Assembly: GCA_002381645.1 (NCBI GenBank)
Contig: DFXE01000017.1
Location: 81,572-145,571 of the forward strand
DNA from: Bacteroidales bacterium UBA4116
GTDB taxonomy: Bacteria > Bacteroidota > Bacteroidia > Bacteroidales > Tannerellaceae
DNA length: 64,000 bases
Reading direction: 5' to 3'
Below, one piece after another: positions 50,523-59,996 of the stretch; position 1 is the first letter of the stretch, and each line of letters begins with the position of its first letter. Made by a program: the position numbers and the translations under genes. The notes beneath the pieces were generated by a model that did not search any database, was not told the origin of the DNA, and saw nothing but the letters and a program-made list of their open reading frames with translations.

Positions 50523-52859
50523 ATGAATATTGCACAAGATGCATTGAATAGAAGAGAGCAGGAACCCATGTTTTCTTTCAAAGATATTTTACATATAGCC
50601 TTAACAAAATGGTATTGGATTGCATTATCAGTTCTTATTTGTATTGCCGCAGCAGTTTTATATTTAAAATCTGCCCCAAAAGAATATACCCGAACAGCAT
50701 CTGTTTTAATCAAAGATAATAGTAAAGGTGGGGGTATTAGTGAATCTGCTGTATTCGAAGATTTACAGATGTTCAATGTTAAAAGAAATGTTGATAATGA
50801 AATATTGGTTTTCAGGTCTAATCAATTAATGCTAAATGTAGTTCGTCGGCTTAACCTCGATATCAATTATAAAAAGCAGAACGGGTTACGCAAGGTGGAA
50901 TTATATACCCACTCTCCCATTACCGTGAGTTTACCGGAAGCAGAAGATACACATGCTTTTACTTTTAATGTTACCCCAATTAATAAGAATGAAGTAAATT
51001 TATCTAATTTTTCAGCTAACACAAATGAATCCATTATTGTTGCACTGAATGACACGGTGGAAACATCGATAGGTAAAATAATTGTTACACCTTCGTTATA
51101 CTATTCTTCAGATTATTATAATGTCACGGTTACCGTTGAAAAGCAAAATCTCGAAGAAGTTGCACTTTACTATTCAAAAGCATTGCAGGTTTCACTTGCA
51201 AGCAAATTGTCTACCATTATTAATATTACGCTGAAAGATGAGTCAATACCCCGTACGGAAGATATTATAAATACGTTAATAGCGGTTTATAATGAAGAAG
51301 CCATAAATGATAAAAATAAAATAATGATCAATACATCAAATTTTATTAATGAAAGATTGATTATTATTGAAAAAGAGTTAGGAAACGTTGATTCTAATAT
51401 TGAATCATATAAAAGAGAAAACCGTTTAACTGATATTCATTCCGAAACGGGTATATACTTGCGCGAAAGCAGCCAGTACAACCAGGAAGAATTAGCTCTC
51501 GAAAACCAAAAAACATTAATAACTTATATCAGATCCTATCTAACCGATCCCCGGAAAACATCTGAATTGATACCTGCTAATACAGGGATTTCAGATGTAA
51601 ATATTGAAAAACAAATAAGCGAATACAATGAAATGCTGCTTAGAAGAGACAAATTAATCAGCAACAGTAGTGATCGAAATCCTGTAGTGATGAATTTGAA
51701 TAATTCATTAAATGCTACAAAGCAATCCATTATAAGGGCGGTTGATAACTTAATTGTTGGCTTAAATATACAATTACGTAATATTCGCCAAAGAGAATTA
51801 CAAACGTCCCGCCGGATATCAGAAGTACCCACTCAGCAAAAGCATGTATTATCTATTGAACGGCAACAAAAAATTAAAGAAGAATTATATTTATACCTTT
51901 TAAATAAAAGGGAAGAAAATGCCATATCTCAGGCGATCACGGAAAGTAATGCCAGAATCATCGACCCTGCAACAGGAAGTAATATGCCTGTAGCCCCAAA
52001 ATCCAAAATAATTTTATTAGGGGCATTTCTCTTAGGATTACTTATACCTGCCGGAGTTTTGTGGTTAAAATTGTCTTTTAATACAAGTGTTCAAACCCGG
52101 AAAGATATTGAAGACGGTGTAACCATTCCTTTTTTGGGAGACATTCCCCTACGTGACAAAAAAAATAAAAATGAAATTGTTGTCAAAGAAAATAGCAATG
52201 ATCCTATATCTGAAGCTTTTCGGATTATAAGAACAAATATGGATTTCATGCGTGTCAAATCTTCTAATTTGAAAGTAGTCATGTTTACCTCCTACAATCA
52301 GGGGGCAGGAAAAACATTTATTTCTACCAATCTGGCTATGAGCATCGCATTGACCCGTAAAAAAGTCGTACTGGTAGATTTGGATATACGGAAACGCACC
52401 TTAAGCTCCCGGGTTGGAAATAAAAAGAAAGGAGTAACAAATTATTTGTCCGGAAATATATCCGATATCCATGATATTATTAGTAAAGGGGAATTAATGG
52501 ATACCTTAGATATTATACATGCAGGCCCAATTCCTCCCAATCCTGCCGAATTACTTTTAAGTGAACGGTTGGAATTGATGGTTAACGAATTAAATAAGGA
52601 ATATGATTATATAATACTTGATAATGTCCCGTCTGGAATTGTTGCAGATGCCACAATAGTAAACAGGGTAACAAATTTAACAATTTATGTTATACGGGCT
52701 GGATTATTGGATAAACGTCAGTTGCCCGAACTGGAAAGATTATATCAACAAAAGAAATTCAACAATATGTGCCTTATACTTAATGGCGTCAATTACAAAC
52801 AAGCTGCATATTACGGGCAACATCATGGATATAGGTATAGCTATACAGATAAAAGTTAA
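50523..52859 (+). CDS. Chain-length determinant / tyrosine autokinase (Wzc-like)
   Basis: A 778-residue inner-membrane protein. It has a first membrane helix (about 35-53), a periplasmic Wzz-type domain with long coiled coils (about 60-490), a second helix (about 497-518, 'ILLGAFLLGLLIPAGVLWL') and a cytoplasmic BY-kinase. Walker A is G594-A-G-K597-T, Walker A' is 'VVLVDLDIRKRTL', and the C-terminus is a tyrosine cluster ('YKQAAYYGQHHGYRYSY') that becomes phosphorylated. It controls polymer length and export together with the Wza-like protein. No phosphatase gene is in this operon. Confidence 0.94.
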   Translation: MNIAQDALNRREQEPMFSFKDILHIALTKWYWIALSVLICIAAAVLYLKSAPKEYTRTASVLIKDNSKGGGISESAVFEDLQMFNVKRNVDNEILVFRSNQLMLNVVRRLNLDINYKKQNGLRKVELYTHSPITVSLPEAEDTHAFTFNVTPINKNEVNLSNFSANTNESIIVALNDTVETSIGKIIVTPSLYYSSDYYNVTVTVEKQNLEEVALYYSKALQVSLASKLSTIINITLKDESIPRTEDIINTLIAVYNEEAINDKNKIMINTSNFINERLIIIEKELGNVDSNIESYKRENRLTDIHSETGIYLRESSQYNQEELALENQKTLITYIRSYLTDPRKTSELIPANTGISDVNIEKQISEYNEMLLRRDKLISNSSDRNPVVMNLNNSLNATKQSIIRAVDNLIVGLNIQLRNIRQRELQTSRRISEVPTQQKHVLSIERQQKIKEELYLYLLNKREENAISQAITESNARIIDPATGSNMPVAPKSKIILLGAFLLGLLIPAGVLWLKLSFNTSVQTRKDIEDGVTIPFLGDIPLRDKKNKNEIVVKENSNDPISEAFRIIRTNMDFMRVKSSNLKVVMFTSYNQGAGKTFISTNLAMSIALTRKKVVLVDLDIRKRTLSSRVGNKKKGVTNYLSGNISDIHDIISKGELMDTLDIIHAGPIPPNPAELLLSERLELMVNELNKEYDYIILDNVPSGIVADATIVNRVTNLTIYVIRAGLLDKRQLPELERLYQQKKFNNMCLILNGVNYKQAAYYGQHHGYRYSYTDKS

Positions 52860-52879
52860 AAACAATTTAACGTTTTACA

Positions 52880-54826
52880 ATGAAAAGAATTAAGTTTATT
52901 TTTCTGCTATCAATCATTTATTGCCATTCCGTAATTGGCCAGTCATATAAAATTGAACGGGATACCATTTATTCAGTAGGTGCAATTGAACGGGATACAG
53001 TCAAAATAAGTCAGAAAAGAGCTGTACTTACTACTTTCATGGCACCTGAATTTAATAATAACTGGTTCGTCACATTATATGGAGGAGCCAGCCTTCTGAG
53101 AGGAGAAGACAGTCCTAAACTCGATTTTTCAGATAGAATACGGCCTACATTTGGTTTTTCAGTAGGCAAGTGGATGTCTCCGGTGTGGGGCGTCCGGTTA
53201 AATGTTACCGGATCGAAACTTAAAGGATATTCTCCATGGAACGATACAGATTATGGAAAATCTGCATGGTTTGTTGGAACTAATTATAAAGACAAAATTA
53301 ATATAGATTGGTCGAGATATAGTACATATTTAGATATTGAATTAATTAGTGATCAAAAAGAAAAAGATATAGCAGGAAAATTTATTGAGGATAATTTTTT
53401 AAATATGGACGATCCTGTTTTAAACGGATATACTTATGATGTTACGTATTTAGGAACTTCTATCGATTTCCTTTTAAGTTTAACGAATTCATTTTTCACT
53501 TATAATCCAAAACGTTTTTTTGACTTAAAAATGTTTGGTGGTTTAGGATATAGCCATACTTTCAAACGAAAAAATGCTACTGCAGTAAATCTCGTTATGC
53601 AACGATACGGCTTCCAAGGTTCTTTTAGAGTAACAAAACAATTAGCCATTGACATTGAACCTCAGGTTTTAATTTTACCTGAGATATTTGACCGCCGTGC
53701 TGGAGACGGTAATGTAATGGATGGCGTATTCAATTTGATGGTAGGTTTGACTTATAAATTCAAAGATAGAAATTTTTATGAACCACGTGCTATATGCAAT
53801 GAACAGGCTCTAAATGATGAAATAAACAGGTTAAGAGCTTTACTGGCTGTTCCGGCACCAATACCAGTCAACCCCTCATTTGCTTATATTGTCCCCCGTG
53901 TAGAAGTCAAAAAAGAAAGAGCTGAAGTTGGTACTGCTTTCCTTGATTTTGAAGTGGGCAGATATCGCATACTCACTAATTTCCGCAACAATGCTTCTGA
54001 ACTTGGCAAAATAGATCATACTATACAAACCGTATTAAATGACAAAGACGTCACACCCGTAGGAATCTTTTTAAAAGGTTATGCATCTCCCGAAGGTAAT
54101 TATCAAAGTAATGAACGTTTGGCTGAAAACCGTGTTCTTGCATTACGTAATTATATTACTAATCGCTATAATTTAAATAATGACTTCTTCACATTGGACT
54201 CGGAACCCGAAGATTGGGCTGGATTCAGAGAAAAAGTTGAAATAGATAATAATGTACCAAACAGGTATGAAGTATTGGATATAATTAATAGTTATGAAGA
54301 ACCAGACATAAAGGAACACAATTTAAAAACTTTGGCCGGTGGTATACCTTATAAATACGTTTTGAATCATATGTTTCCATCACTTCGGCGTACAGAATAC
54401 AGGATTGATTATACAGTAAGAGGTTTCTCTTTGGAAGAAAGTAGGGAAATTATTAAGACCCGTCCTCAACATTTAAGTTTAAATGAAATGTTTGCCGTAG
54501 CAAATAGCTATCCCATAGGAAGTGAGGAGTATAATAATATTTTTGAAACGGCTGTGCGTTTATACAGTAATGATCCGGTTGCCAACCTGAATGCAGCTAA
54601 TGTAGCTATTAGTAAAGGACAAATGAACGCTGCTTTTAATTATTTACAAAAAGCGGGTGATTCTCCCGAAGCCATCCATTCGTTTGGCATCTATTATTTA
54701 TTACAAGATGATTTGGATAAAGCGGAAAGCTATCTGCAAAAAGCAAAGTCGGAAGGTGTAAAAGAAGCAGATGTTAATTTGGAAATAGTACAGAATAAAC
54801 GTAAAGCTCAAACTCCGACACATTAA
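52880..54826 (+). CDS. Outer-membrane protein with OmpA-like and TPR domains
   Basis: A 648-residue protein with a signal peptide (about 1-20, 'CHSVIGQ'), a predicted beta-barrel region (about 45-300), a linker, an OmpA-like domain (about 355-470) and C-terminal TPR-type helices (about 540-640, 'LNAANVAISKGQMNAAFNYLQKAG'). In the OmpA-like part 'GIFLKGYASPEGNYQSNERL' followed by 'AENRVLALRNYI' keeps the Asn and Arg positions of the peptidoglycan-binding motif. It starts 20 bases after the Wzc-like gene and ends the operon before a strong terminator. Its role in polysaccharide display or anchoring is inferred from position only. Confidence 0.78.
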   Translation: MKRIKFIFLLSIIYCHSVIGQSYKIERDTIYSVGAIERDTVKISQKRAVLTTFMAPEFNNNWFVTLYGGASLLRGEDSPKLDFSDRIRPTFGFSVGKWMSPVWGVRLNVTGSKLKGYSPWNDTDYGKSAWFVGTNYKDKINIDWSRYSTYLDIELISDQKEKDIAGKFIEDNFLNMDDPVLNGYTYDVTYLGTSIDFLLSLTNSFFTYNPKRFFDLKMFGGLGYSHTFKRKNATAVNLVMQRYGFQGSFRVTKQLAIDIEPQVLILPEIFDRRAGDGNVMDGVFNLMVGLTYKFKDRNFYEPRAICNEQALNDEINRLRALLAVPAPIPVNPSFAYIVPRVEVKKERAEVGTAFLDFEVGRYRILTNFRNNASELGKIDHTIQTVLNDKDVTPVGIFLKGYASPEGNYQSNERLAENRVLALRNYITNRYNLNNDFFTLDSEPEDWAGFREKVEIDNNVPNRYEVLDIINSYEEPDIKEHNLKTLAGGIPYKYVLNHMFPSLRRTEYRIDYTVRGFSLEESREIIKTRPQHLSLNEMFAVANSYPIGSEEYNNIFETAVRLYSNDPVANLNAANVAISKGQMNAAFNYLQKAGDSPEAIHSFGIYYLLQDDLDKAESYLQKAKSEGVKEADVNLEIVQNKRKAQTPTH

Positions 54827-54847
54827 AATTATACATATTCTATAATT

Positions 54848-54882
54848 AAAAAAGCCATCCTCGCAAAGAAGATGGCTTTTTT
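54848..54882. terminator. Bidirectional terminator, end of polysaccharide operon
   Basis: A perfect 12-bp stem (54848-54859 with 54871-54882) with an 11-base loop, A-run on the left arm and T-run on the right. It lies between the convergent stops of the OmpA/TPR gene and mutB. Confidence 0.9.
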
Positions 54883-54901
54883 AGTTTAATATTAAAGTGC
54901 T

Positions 54902-57049
54902 TTACTCACCCAATAAGATTTCCAATATCTGAACCGCTGCTTTTGCAACAGATGTACCAGGACCAAAAATAGCCGCTACACCTGCTTTATACAGGAAATC
55001 ATAATCCTGGGCAGGGATAACGCCGCCGGCAATTACAATAATATCGGGACGGCCTAACTTCTTCAGTTCTTCAATTACTTGCGGAACTAATGTTTTATGT
55101 CCGGCAGCCAAAGAAGATACGCCCATTACATGCACATCGTTTTCTACAGCCTGACGGGCAGCTTCGGCCGGAGTTTGGAATAAAGGCCCCATGTCAACAT
55201 CGAAACCACAGTCTGCATAACCTGTTGCAACTACTTTTGCTCCACGGTCGTGTCCGTCTTGACCCATTTTAGCGATCATAATACGTGGTTGACGACCTTC
55301 TTTCTGTGCAAACTTTTCTGCTAATTCACTTGCCTTAGCAAAATCTGTATCTTTTCCTGATTCTGATGAGTACACGCCTGATATAGTTCTGATTATAGCT
55401 TTATAACGTCCGGCCACCTCTTCACATGCATCGGAGATTTCTCCTAATGTAGCACGAAGTCCCGCAGCTTTAACAGCCAGTTCCAATAAATTTCCTTTTT
55501 TAGTACGCGCACATTCGGTAATATCGGCCAATGCTTTTTTTACTGCTTCATTATCACGGTTAGCACGTAATTCCTGCAGGCGTTTGATTTGCTCTTCACG
55601 TACGGCTGTGTTATCAATTTCAAGGATATCAATCGGGTCTTCTTTTTCCAAACGGTATTTGTTAATACCTACAATCGTTTGAGTCTTCGAATCGATACGT
55701 GCCTGTGTACGGGCAGCCGCTTCTTCAATACGCATTTTAGGCAAACCTGTTTCAATAGCTTTCGCCATTCCGCCCATGCTCTCGATTTCCTGGATCAATT
55801 CCCATCCTTTATGCACTAATTCATTTGTCAACGTTTCTACATAATAAGAACCGGCCCATGGATCGATTTCTTTGGTGATCTGTGTTTCTTCCTGAATATA
55901 AATCTGCGTATTACGGGCAATACGGGCAGAGAAATCGGTTGGTAAAGCAATCGCTTCGTCCAATGCGTTGGTATGTAAAGATTGAGTATGTCCCAAGGCA
56001 GCGGCCATTGCTTCTATACAGGTACGGCCCACATTATTGAACGGGTCCTGTTCCGTTAACGACCAACCTGATGTCTGGCTATGTGTACGTAAAGCTAATG
56101 ACTTGGGATTTTTGGCTCCGAAACTTTTAACTATTTTAGCCCATAACATACGTGCAGCACGCATTTTGGCAATTTCCATAAAATGGTTCATACCGATTGC
56201 CCAGAAAAAGGATAAACGGGGCGCAAATGCGTCTACATCAATTCCGGCATTAATCCCGGCACGAAGATATTCCATTCCGTCACATAATGTATAAGCCATT
56301 TCAATATCTGCAGTTGCTCCGGCTTCCTGCATATGGTAACCTGATATAGATATCGAATTGAACTTCGGCATTTTCTGAGAAGTGTATTCAAAAATATCAG
56401 CAATGATCTTCATTGAAAATTCCGGTGGATAAATATAGGTATTACGCACCATGAATTCTTTCAGGATATCATTTTGGATCGTTCCGGCCATTTCCTCCAG
56501 TTTGGCTCCCTGTTCCAAACCTGCATTAATATAAAAGGCCAGTACCGGAAGTACGGCGCCGTTCATTGTCATGGAAACCGACATTTTATTCAATGGAATA
56601 CCATCGAACAATACTTTCATATTTTCAAGCGAACAAATTGAAACCCCTGCTTTACCTACGTCTCCTACAACCCGTTCGTGATCGGCATCGTATCCACGGT
56701 GAGTAGCCAGGTCAAAAGCAACAGACAAACCTTTTTGTCCTGACGCAAGATTACGACGGTAGAAAGCATTGGATTCCTCAGCAGTAGAGAATCCCGCATA
56801 CTGACGGATAGTCCATGGACGCATGGCATACATCCCGCTGTATGGTCCGCGGAGAAAAGGAGGTAAACCTGAAGCATAATTCAAATGCTCCATACCTTCC
56901 AGGTCTTCTTTGGTATATACGGATTTTACCTCAATATGTTCAGGCGTTTTCCAATCCGCATGTATTCCGTTTTCTTTTGCCCATTCAATACCATTCGTAG
57001 CAGTGAATCCGGCATTCTTAATATCTATATTCTTAAAATTTGGTCTCAT
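54902..57049 (-). CDS. mutB: Methylmalonyl-CoA mutase large (alpha) subunit
   Basis: A 715-residue adenosylcobalamin enzyme interconverting methylmalonyl-CoA and succinyl-CoA in the propionate pathway. The TIM-barrel substrate domain opens with '[20 protein letters not shown]' and includes '[11 protein letters not shown]' with the catalytic His. The C-terminal B12 domain has the DxHxxG motif in '[19 protein letters not shown]' and '[15 protein letters not shown]'. Length is typical. It is encoded after mutA on the same strand, with an 87-base gap that holds a stem-loop repeat. No riboswitch was recognised. Confidence 0.97.
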   Translation of the reverse strand: MRPNFKNIDIKNAGFTATNGIEWAKENGIHADWKTPEHIEVKSVYTKEDLEGMEHLNYASGLPPFLRGPYSGMYAMRPWTIRQYAGFSTAEESNAFYRRNLASGQKGLSVAFDLATHRGYDADHERVVGDVGKAGVSICSLENMKVLFDGIPLNKMSVSMTMNGAVLPVLAFYINAGLEQGAKLEEMAGTIQNDILKEFMVRNTYIYPPEFSMKIIADIFEYTSQKMPKFNSISISGYHMQEAGATADIEMAYTLCDGMEYLRAGINAGIDVDAFAPRLSFFWAIGMNHFMEIAKMRAARMLWAKIVKSFGAKNPKSLALRTHSQTSGWSLTEQDPFNNVGRTCIEAMAAALGHTQSLHTNALDEAIALPTDFSARIARNTQIYIQEETQITKEIDPWAGSYYVETLTNELVHKGWELIQEIESMGGMAKAIETGLPKMRIEEAAARTQARIDSKTQTIVGINKYRLEKEDPIDILEIDNTAVREEQIKRLQELRANRDNEAVKKALADITECARTKKGNLLELAVKAAGLRATLGEISDACEEVAGRYKAIIRTISGVYSSESGKDTDFAKASELAEKFAQKEGRQPRIMIAKMGQDGHDRGAKVVATGYADCGFDVDMGPLFQTPAEAARQAVENDVHVMGVSSLAAGHKTLVPQVIEELKKLGRPDIIVIAGGVIPAQDYDFLYKAGVAAIFGPGTSVAKAAVQILEILLGE

Positions 57050-57054
57050 ATCTT

Positions 57055-57130
57055 TTCTTTTTAGTAGTTAAAGGAGTTATATGCTTAGCCGTTAGTGGTT
57101 AAGTGGTATTGCTGACTCCTTTGACTTCTT
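57055..57130. repeat. Imperfect stem-loop of AGGAGTTAA-type words between mutA and mutB
   Basis: One side carries TAGTAGTTAAAGGAGTTA, the other TGACTCCTTTGACTTCTTGACTACT, which pair in inverted order with a few mismatches. The element fills the gap between the mutA stop and the mutB start, ending about 6 bases before the mutB ATG. Same word type as the element at 19587-19688, which also sits inside an operon. Confidence 0.6.
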
Positions 57131-57136
57131 GACTAC

Positions 57137-59032
57137 TTATTTTATCCCAAGTTTTTCATTGAATACTTTCAATGTTTCAAGAACATTACTTTTAACATTG
57201 ATGAATTCCGTAATACCCTGAGCTTTCAGGTCGTCCATGGTTGCGGGAGCACCGGCCACAACAAACTCTGCCCTACTGTTCAACGCTTTATAAGCAGCAG
57301 GAGCCAGCTCCGTATATTCGTCGTCGCTCGAACAAAGCACTACAATATCAGCTCCGGCATTGATTGCAGCATCTACACCTTCTTCTACCGTATCAAATCC
57401 GAGATTGTCGATAATCTTATATCCCGCACATCCGAAGAAATTACTGGAGAATTGTGAACGTGCCAGGCGCATGGCAAGATTACCTATTGTCAACATAAAT
57501 ACTTTAGGTGTTTTGCCGCTTTTCTCTGTTGCCAGACGCAATGTCTCGAATTGTGAGGCACCACGCGAAAAATCAAGAGCCGGAATCGTAGCGTTTGCAT
57601 TACATCCACAATCACAATGTTCTCCATCTTTGATTTTGTCTGCAGCAACTTCCGTAAAATTGGGGAACTGGTTGGTTCCTAACAATATTTCGCGACGTGT
57701 AGCCACTGCTTTTTTACGGTTTGCAGACGAAGCATTCACTTCATTTTGTACTTCACCCGATTTCACAGCAGTGTAAAAACCACCTTTTTCTTCCACTTCA
57801 AGGAAAAGTTTCCAGGCTACATCTGCAAGAGAATTGGTTAATACTTCAATATAATATGAACCGGCAGACGGATCAACTACCTTATCAAAATGACATTCTT
57901 CCTTAAGCAACAATTGTTGATTACGTGCAATACGTTCGGAAAAATCATCCGGAGTGTGATAAGCTTCATCAAAAGGGGCGACAGTAATAGAATCGACGCC
58001 TGCGATAGCCGCCGACATAGCTTCTGTTTGGGTACGAAGCATATTCACATGCGCATCATATACTGTCATATTCCATTCTGAAGTCTGTGCCTGGATCGCC
58101 ATCTTACATGCACAGCGGCACATTCCGTCAGGCTTATTATTTGGACAATCAGGATGTTGACATACCGGGTTATAAGCAGCAACTATTTCTGCCCATAACC
58201 AACGCGCTGCGCGAAACTTGGCTATTTCCATAAAATAGTTCGCGCTAATACCAAAGTTGAACTTTATTTTTTTTGCCACTTCGTCGGCAGGAAAACCCGC
58301 TTCAGTTAATTTAGCTATAATTTCATTTCCCCAAGCCAATGCATAACCTAACTCCTGTGATATATAAGCACCTGCATCACTTAATTGACAAGCATCCACG
58401 GCAAGTACTTTGTAGCGGGGAACGGATTTTCCCGCTTTAAGTACAGCAGCAGCCTGTTCAACCCAATTATCAGCAGGGCACCCTTTTATTAAAGGTTTTT
58501 TAAATGGATTGTAGTTTACAGAACCAAAACATTGACTTAGGTCTGCTCCCTTACCCTTCAGATAGTCTCCTAAAATGCCGATCAACATTTCTGCCTTGTT
58601 GTTGCAGGTCTTAAAATTCAACTCCACACATTCAGGACAAATGTCTTTTAGTAAAACAGAAATGTTTTCTGACCTGACATCATCTCCTTTAAAATGGAAC
58701 CCAAGAGAGGTTACTCCTTTCTGAAGTAAGTCGAGCGCTTTTTTATTTGCTGCTGCAAAGTCTGTTACATCAATGTTTTGGCGTACTTTCCAATCATTAT
58801 CCTTTTTTGTTCCTCGAACATAAGGGAATTCACCGGGAAGTGAGTTGGTAGTTTTCATTCCCTCAATGTCTTCTGCACGATAGAAAGGATTGACGTTAAA
58901 TCCTTCGCCTGTCTTCCAGACAAGTTTTTTCTCAAACGGAGCCCCCTTCAGGTCTGCCGTAATTTTCGCCATCCATTCTTCGGTAGAGACTGGAGGGAAT
59001 TCTGAGAAAAGTTTTTCTTTTAAATCTGCCAT
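57137..59032 (-). CDS. mutA: Methylmalonyl-CoA mutase small (beta) subunit
   Basis: A 631-residue non-catalytic partner of MutB. It keeps the mutase barrel ('FGISANYFMEIAKFRAARWLW', 'RTQTEAMSAAIAGVDS', 'DPSAGSYYIEVLTN') and a degenerate B12-like domain without the DxHxxG motif ('MLTIGNLAMRLARSQ'), as expected for the small subunit. Two Cys-rich insertions stand out: C291, C296, C305, C307, C309 and C473, C475, C477; the large subunit has nothing comparable at these places. The ATG at 59032 is supported by a good promoter about 140 bases upstream. First gene of the mutA-mutB unit. Confidence 0.95.
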   Translation of the reverse strand: MADLKEKLFSEFPPVSTEEWMAKITADLKGAPFEKKLVWKTGEGFNVNPFYRAEDIEGMKTTNSLPGEFPYVRGTKKDNDWKVRQNIDVTDFAAANKKALDLLQKGVTSLGFHFKGDDVRSENISVLLKDICPECVELNFKTCNNKAEMLIGILGDYLKGKGADLSQCFGSVNYNPFKKPLIKGCPADNWVEQAAAVLKAGKSVPRYKVLAVDACQLSDAGAYISQELGYALAWGNEIIAKLTEAGFPADEVAKKIKFNFGISANYFMEIAKFRAARWLWAEIVAAYNPVCQHPDCPNNKPDGMCRCACKMAIQAQTSEWNMTVYDAHVNMLRTQTEAMSAAIAGVDSITVAPFDEAYHTPDDFSERIARNQQLLLKEECHFDKVVDPSAGSYYIEVLTNSLADVAWKLFLEVEEKGGFYTAVKSGEVQNEVNASSANRKKAVATRREILLGTNQFPNFTEVAADKIKDGEHCDCGCNANATIPALDFSRGASQFETLRLATEKSGKTPKVFMLTIGNLAMRLARSQFSSNFFGCAGYKIIDNLGFDTVEEGVDAAINAGADIVVLCSSDDEYTELAPAAYKALNSRAEFVVAGAPATMDDLKAQGITEFINVKSNVLETLKVFNEKLGIK

Positions 59033-59170
59033 AATATTTGTTGTTTATAATACTGGTATTAGTAAAATATTACTATATCGTTTGTTTTAATATGCACTGT
59101 TTTTCATGACCTTCCATAACTAAATACATGGATTTTGATCTTGATATCCAATATATTCAATAACAGGGGG

Positions 59171-59201
59171 CAAAGGTAGAATAAATAAACAGTACGAACA
59201 A
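59171..59201 (-). promoter_or_regulatory. Promoter of mutA-mutB (-33 TTG, 20-base spacer, TACCTTTG)
   Basis: On the minus strand TTG (59201-59199) is followed after 20 bases by TACCTTTG (59178-59171), the best match in the window to the full Bacteroidota promoter. The predicted leader is about 130 bases. No B12-box-like sequence was seen in it. Confidence 0.6.
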
Positions 59202-59632
59202 TGGAAAACAATCAAAAAGACATCACTTTTTAACGCCTTTTAGTGGTAAAATAATATATAATTTGACCGTTCTCCCCTCTCACATATTGTTGTAACAGCT
59301 AATTTAACTGCAGATTATCCAATACATACACTTAAACAATGTTGAGCAAATATCTTTCACCTGTCACTTTTTATATTAAAATACTGCATAACAATGCTAT
59401 AAAAGTGAAAGATCATCCTTTATCTATCACTAAAACACATACTGTATTTATTTTGACGGGATAATTTAGTTTTTATGCGTAAGTAGTTTATTGATTAACG
59501 GCAGATAGCATATTAATAAGTAAGAGCTAGTATATTAAAAACAGGTTGTAGTCTCATATTTAAAAAAAACGGTTATTCCCCCATGAAAGCAGTAATGTTT
59601 TCCCTTACGTCTAAAATAAATTTGAACGGTAG
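59202..59632. other. Intergenic region with TTTCACC-type hairpin
   Basis: No convincing gene. The main structure is at 59352-59413: ATCTTTCAC (59352-59360) pairs with GTGAAAGAT (59405-59413), and ATCTATCAC words follow. These are the same TTTCAC/GTGAAA words found at 32245-32561, suggesting a dispersed intergenic element. Confidence 0.45.
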
Positions 59633-59865
59633 GTATTTTTATTGGTTCACGTCCTATTTGATTTGGGACGCATCCTGACAGGAAGTGATGGATATGTGAA
59701 AGATGAATTTCCACTTGGAATCTATCTCTGGAAAAGATTTTGAAGATATAAGTGATAGTGGAAGATGAGTTTGAAAAACTATACGATGTGCCCTTTTATT
59801 TTGAAAATTTATACGTAAACAGGAATAATCCGGATAGTTTTTTTAATTACTCTATTTCTGACTAA
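59633..59865 (+). pseudogene. Possible decayed gene remnant
   Basis: Two short coding-like stretches in different frames follow one another. The first (59633-59743) includes 'LGRILTGSDGYVKDEFPLGI' and ends in TGA. The second (59752-59865) includes 'EDEFEKLYDVPFYFENLYV' and ends in TAA TAA. The amino-acid make-up is protein-like and the shift between frames would fit decay of one gene. I do not recognise the family, and chance is not excluded. Confidence 0.25.
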
Positions 59866-59966
59866 TAAGAATAAAATTATTTCTCTTTCAATTATATGTC
59901 TCCAAATTTTGTTTTGTTATGATGTATACGTGATAAATAAAAATTTTATAGAAAGGAAAAAGTATT

Positions 59967-59974
59967 TACATTTG
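59967..59974 (+). promoter_or_regulatory. -7 box (TACATTTG) for the epimerase gene
   Basis: TACATTTG fits TAnnTTTG and lies 22 bases before the ATG at 59997. A TTTT 19 bases upstream is a weak -33. Confidence 0.45.
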
Positions 59975-59996
59975 TCTAAATTAATACTATAATACC

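Noticed and set aside
38572..54826. Genomic island with integrase or attachment sites
   Set aside because: The region is AT-rich and probably variable between strains, but no integrase, transposase, tRNA or direct repeats were found at its ends.
59033..59170. Cobalamin riboswitch before mutA
   Set aside because: The leader was searched by eye for the B12 box and a large multi-stem fold; neither was found.
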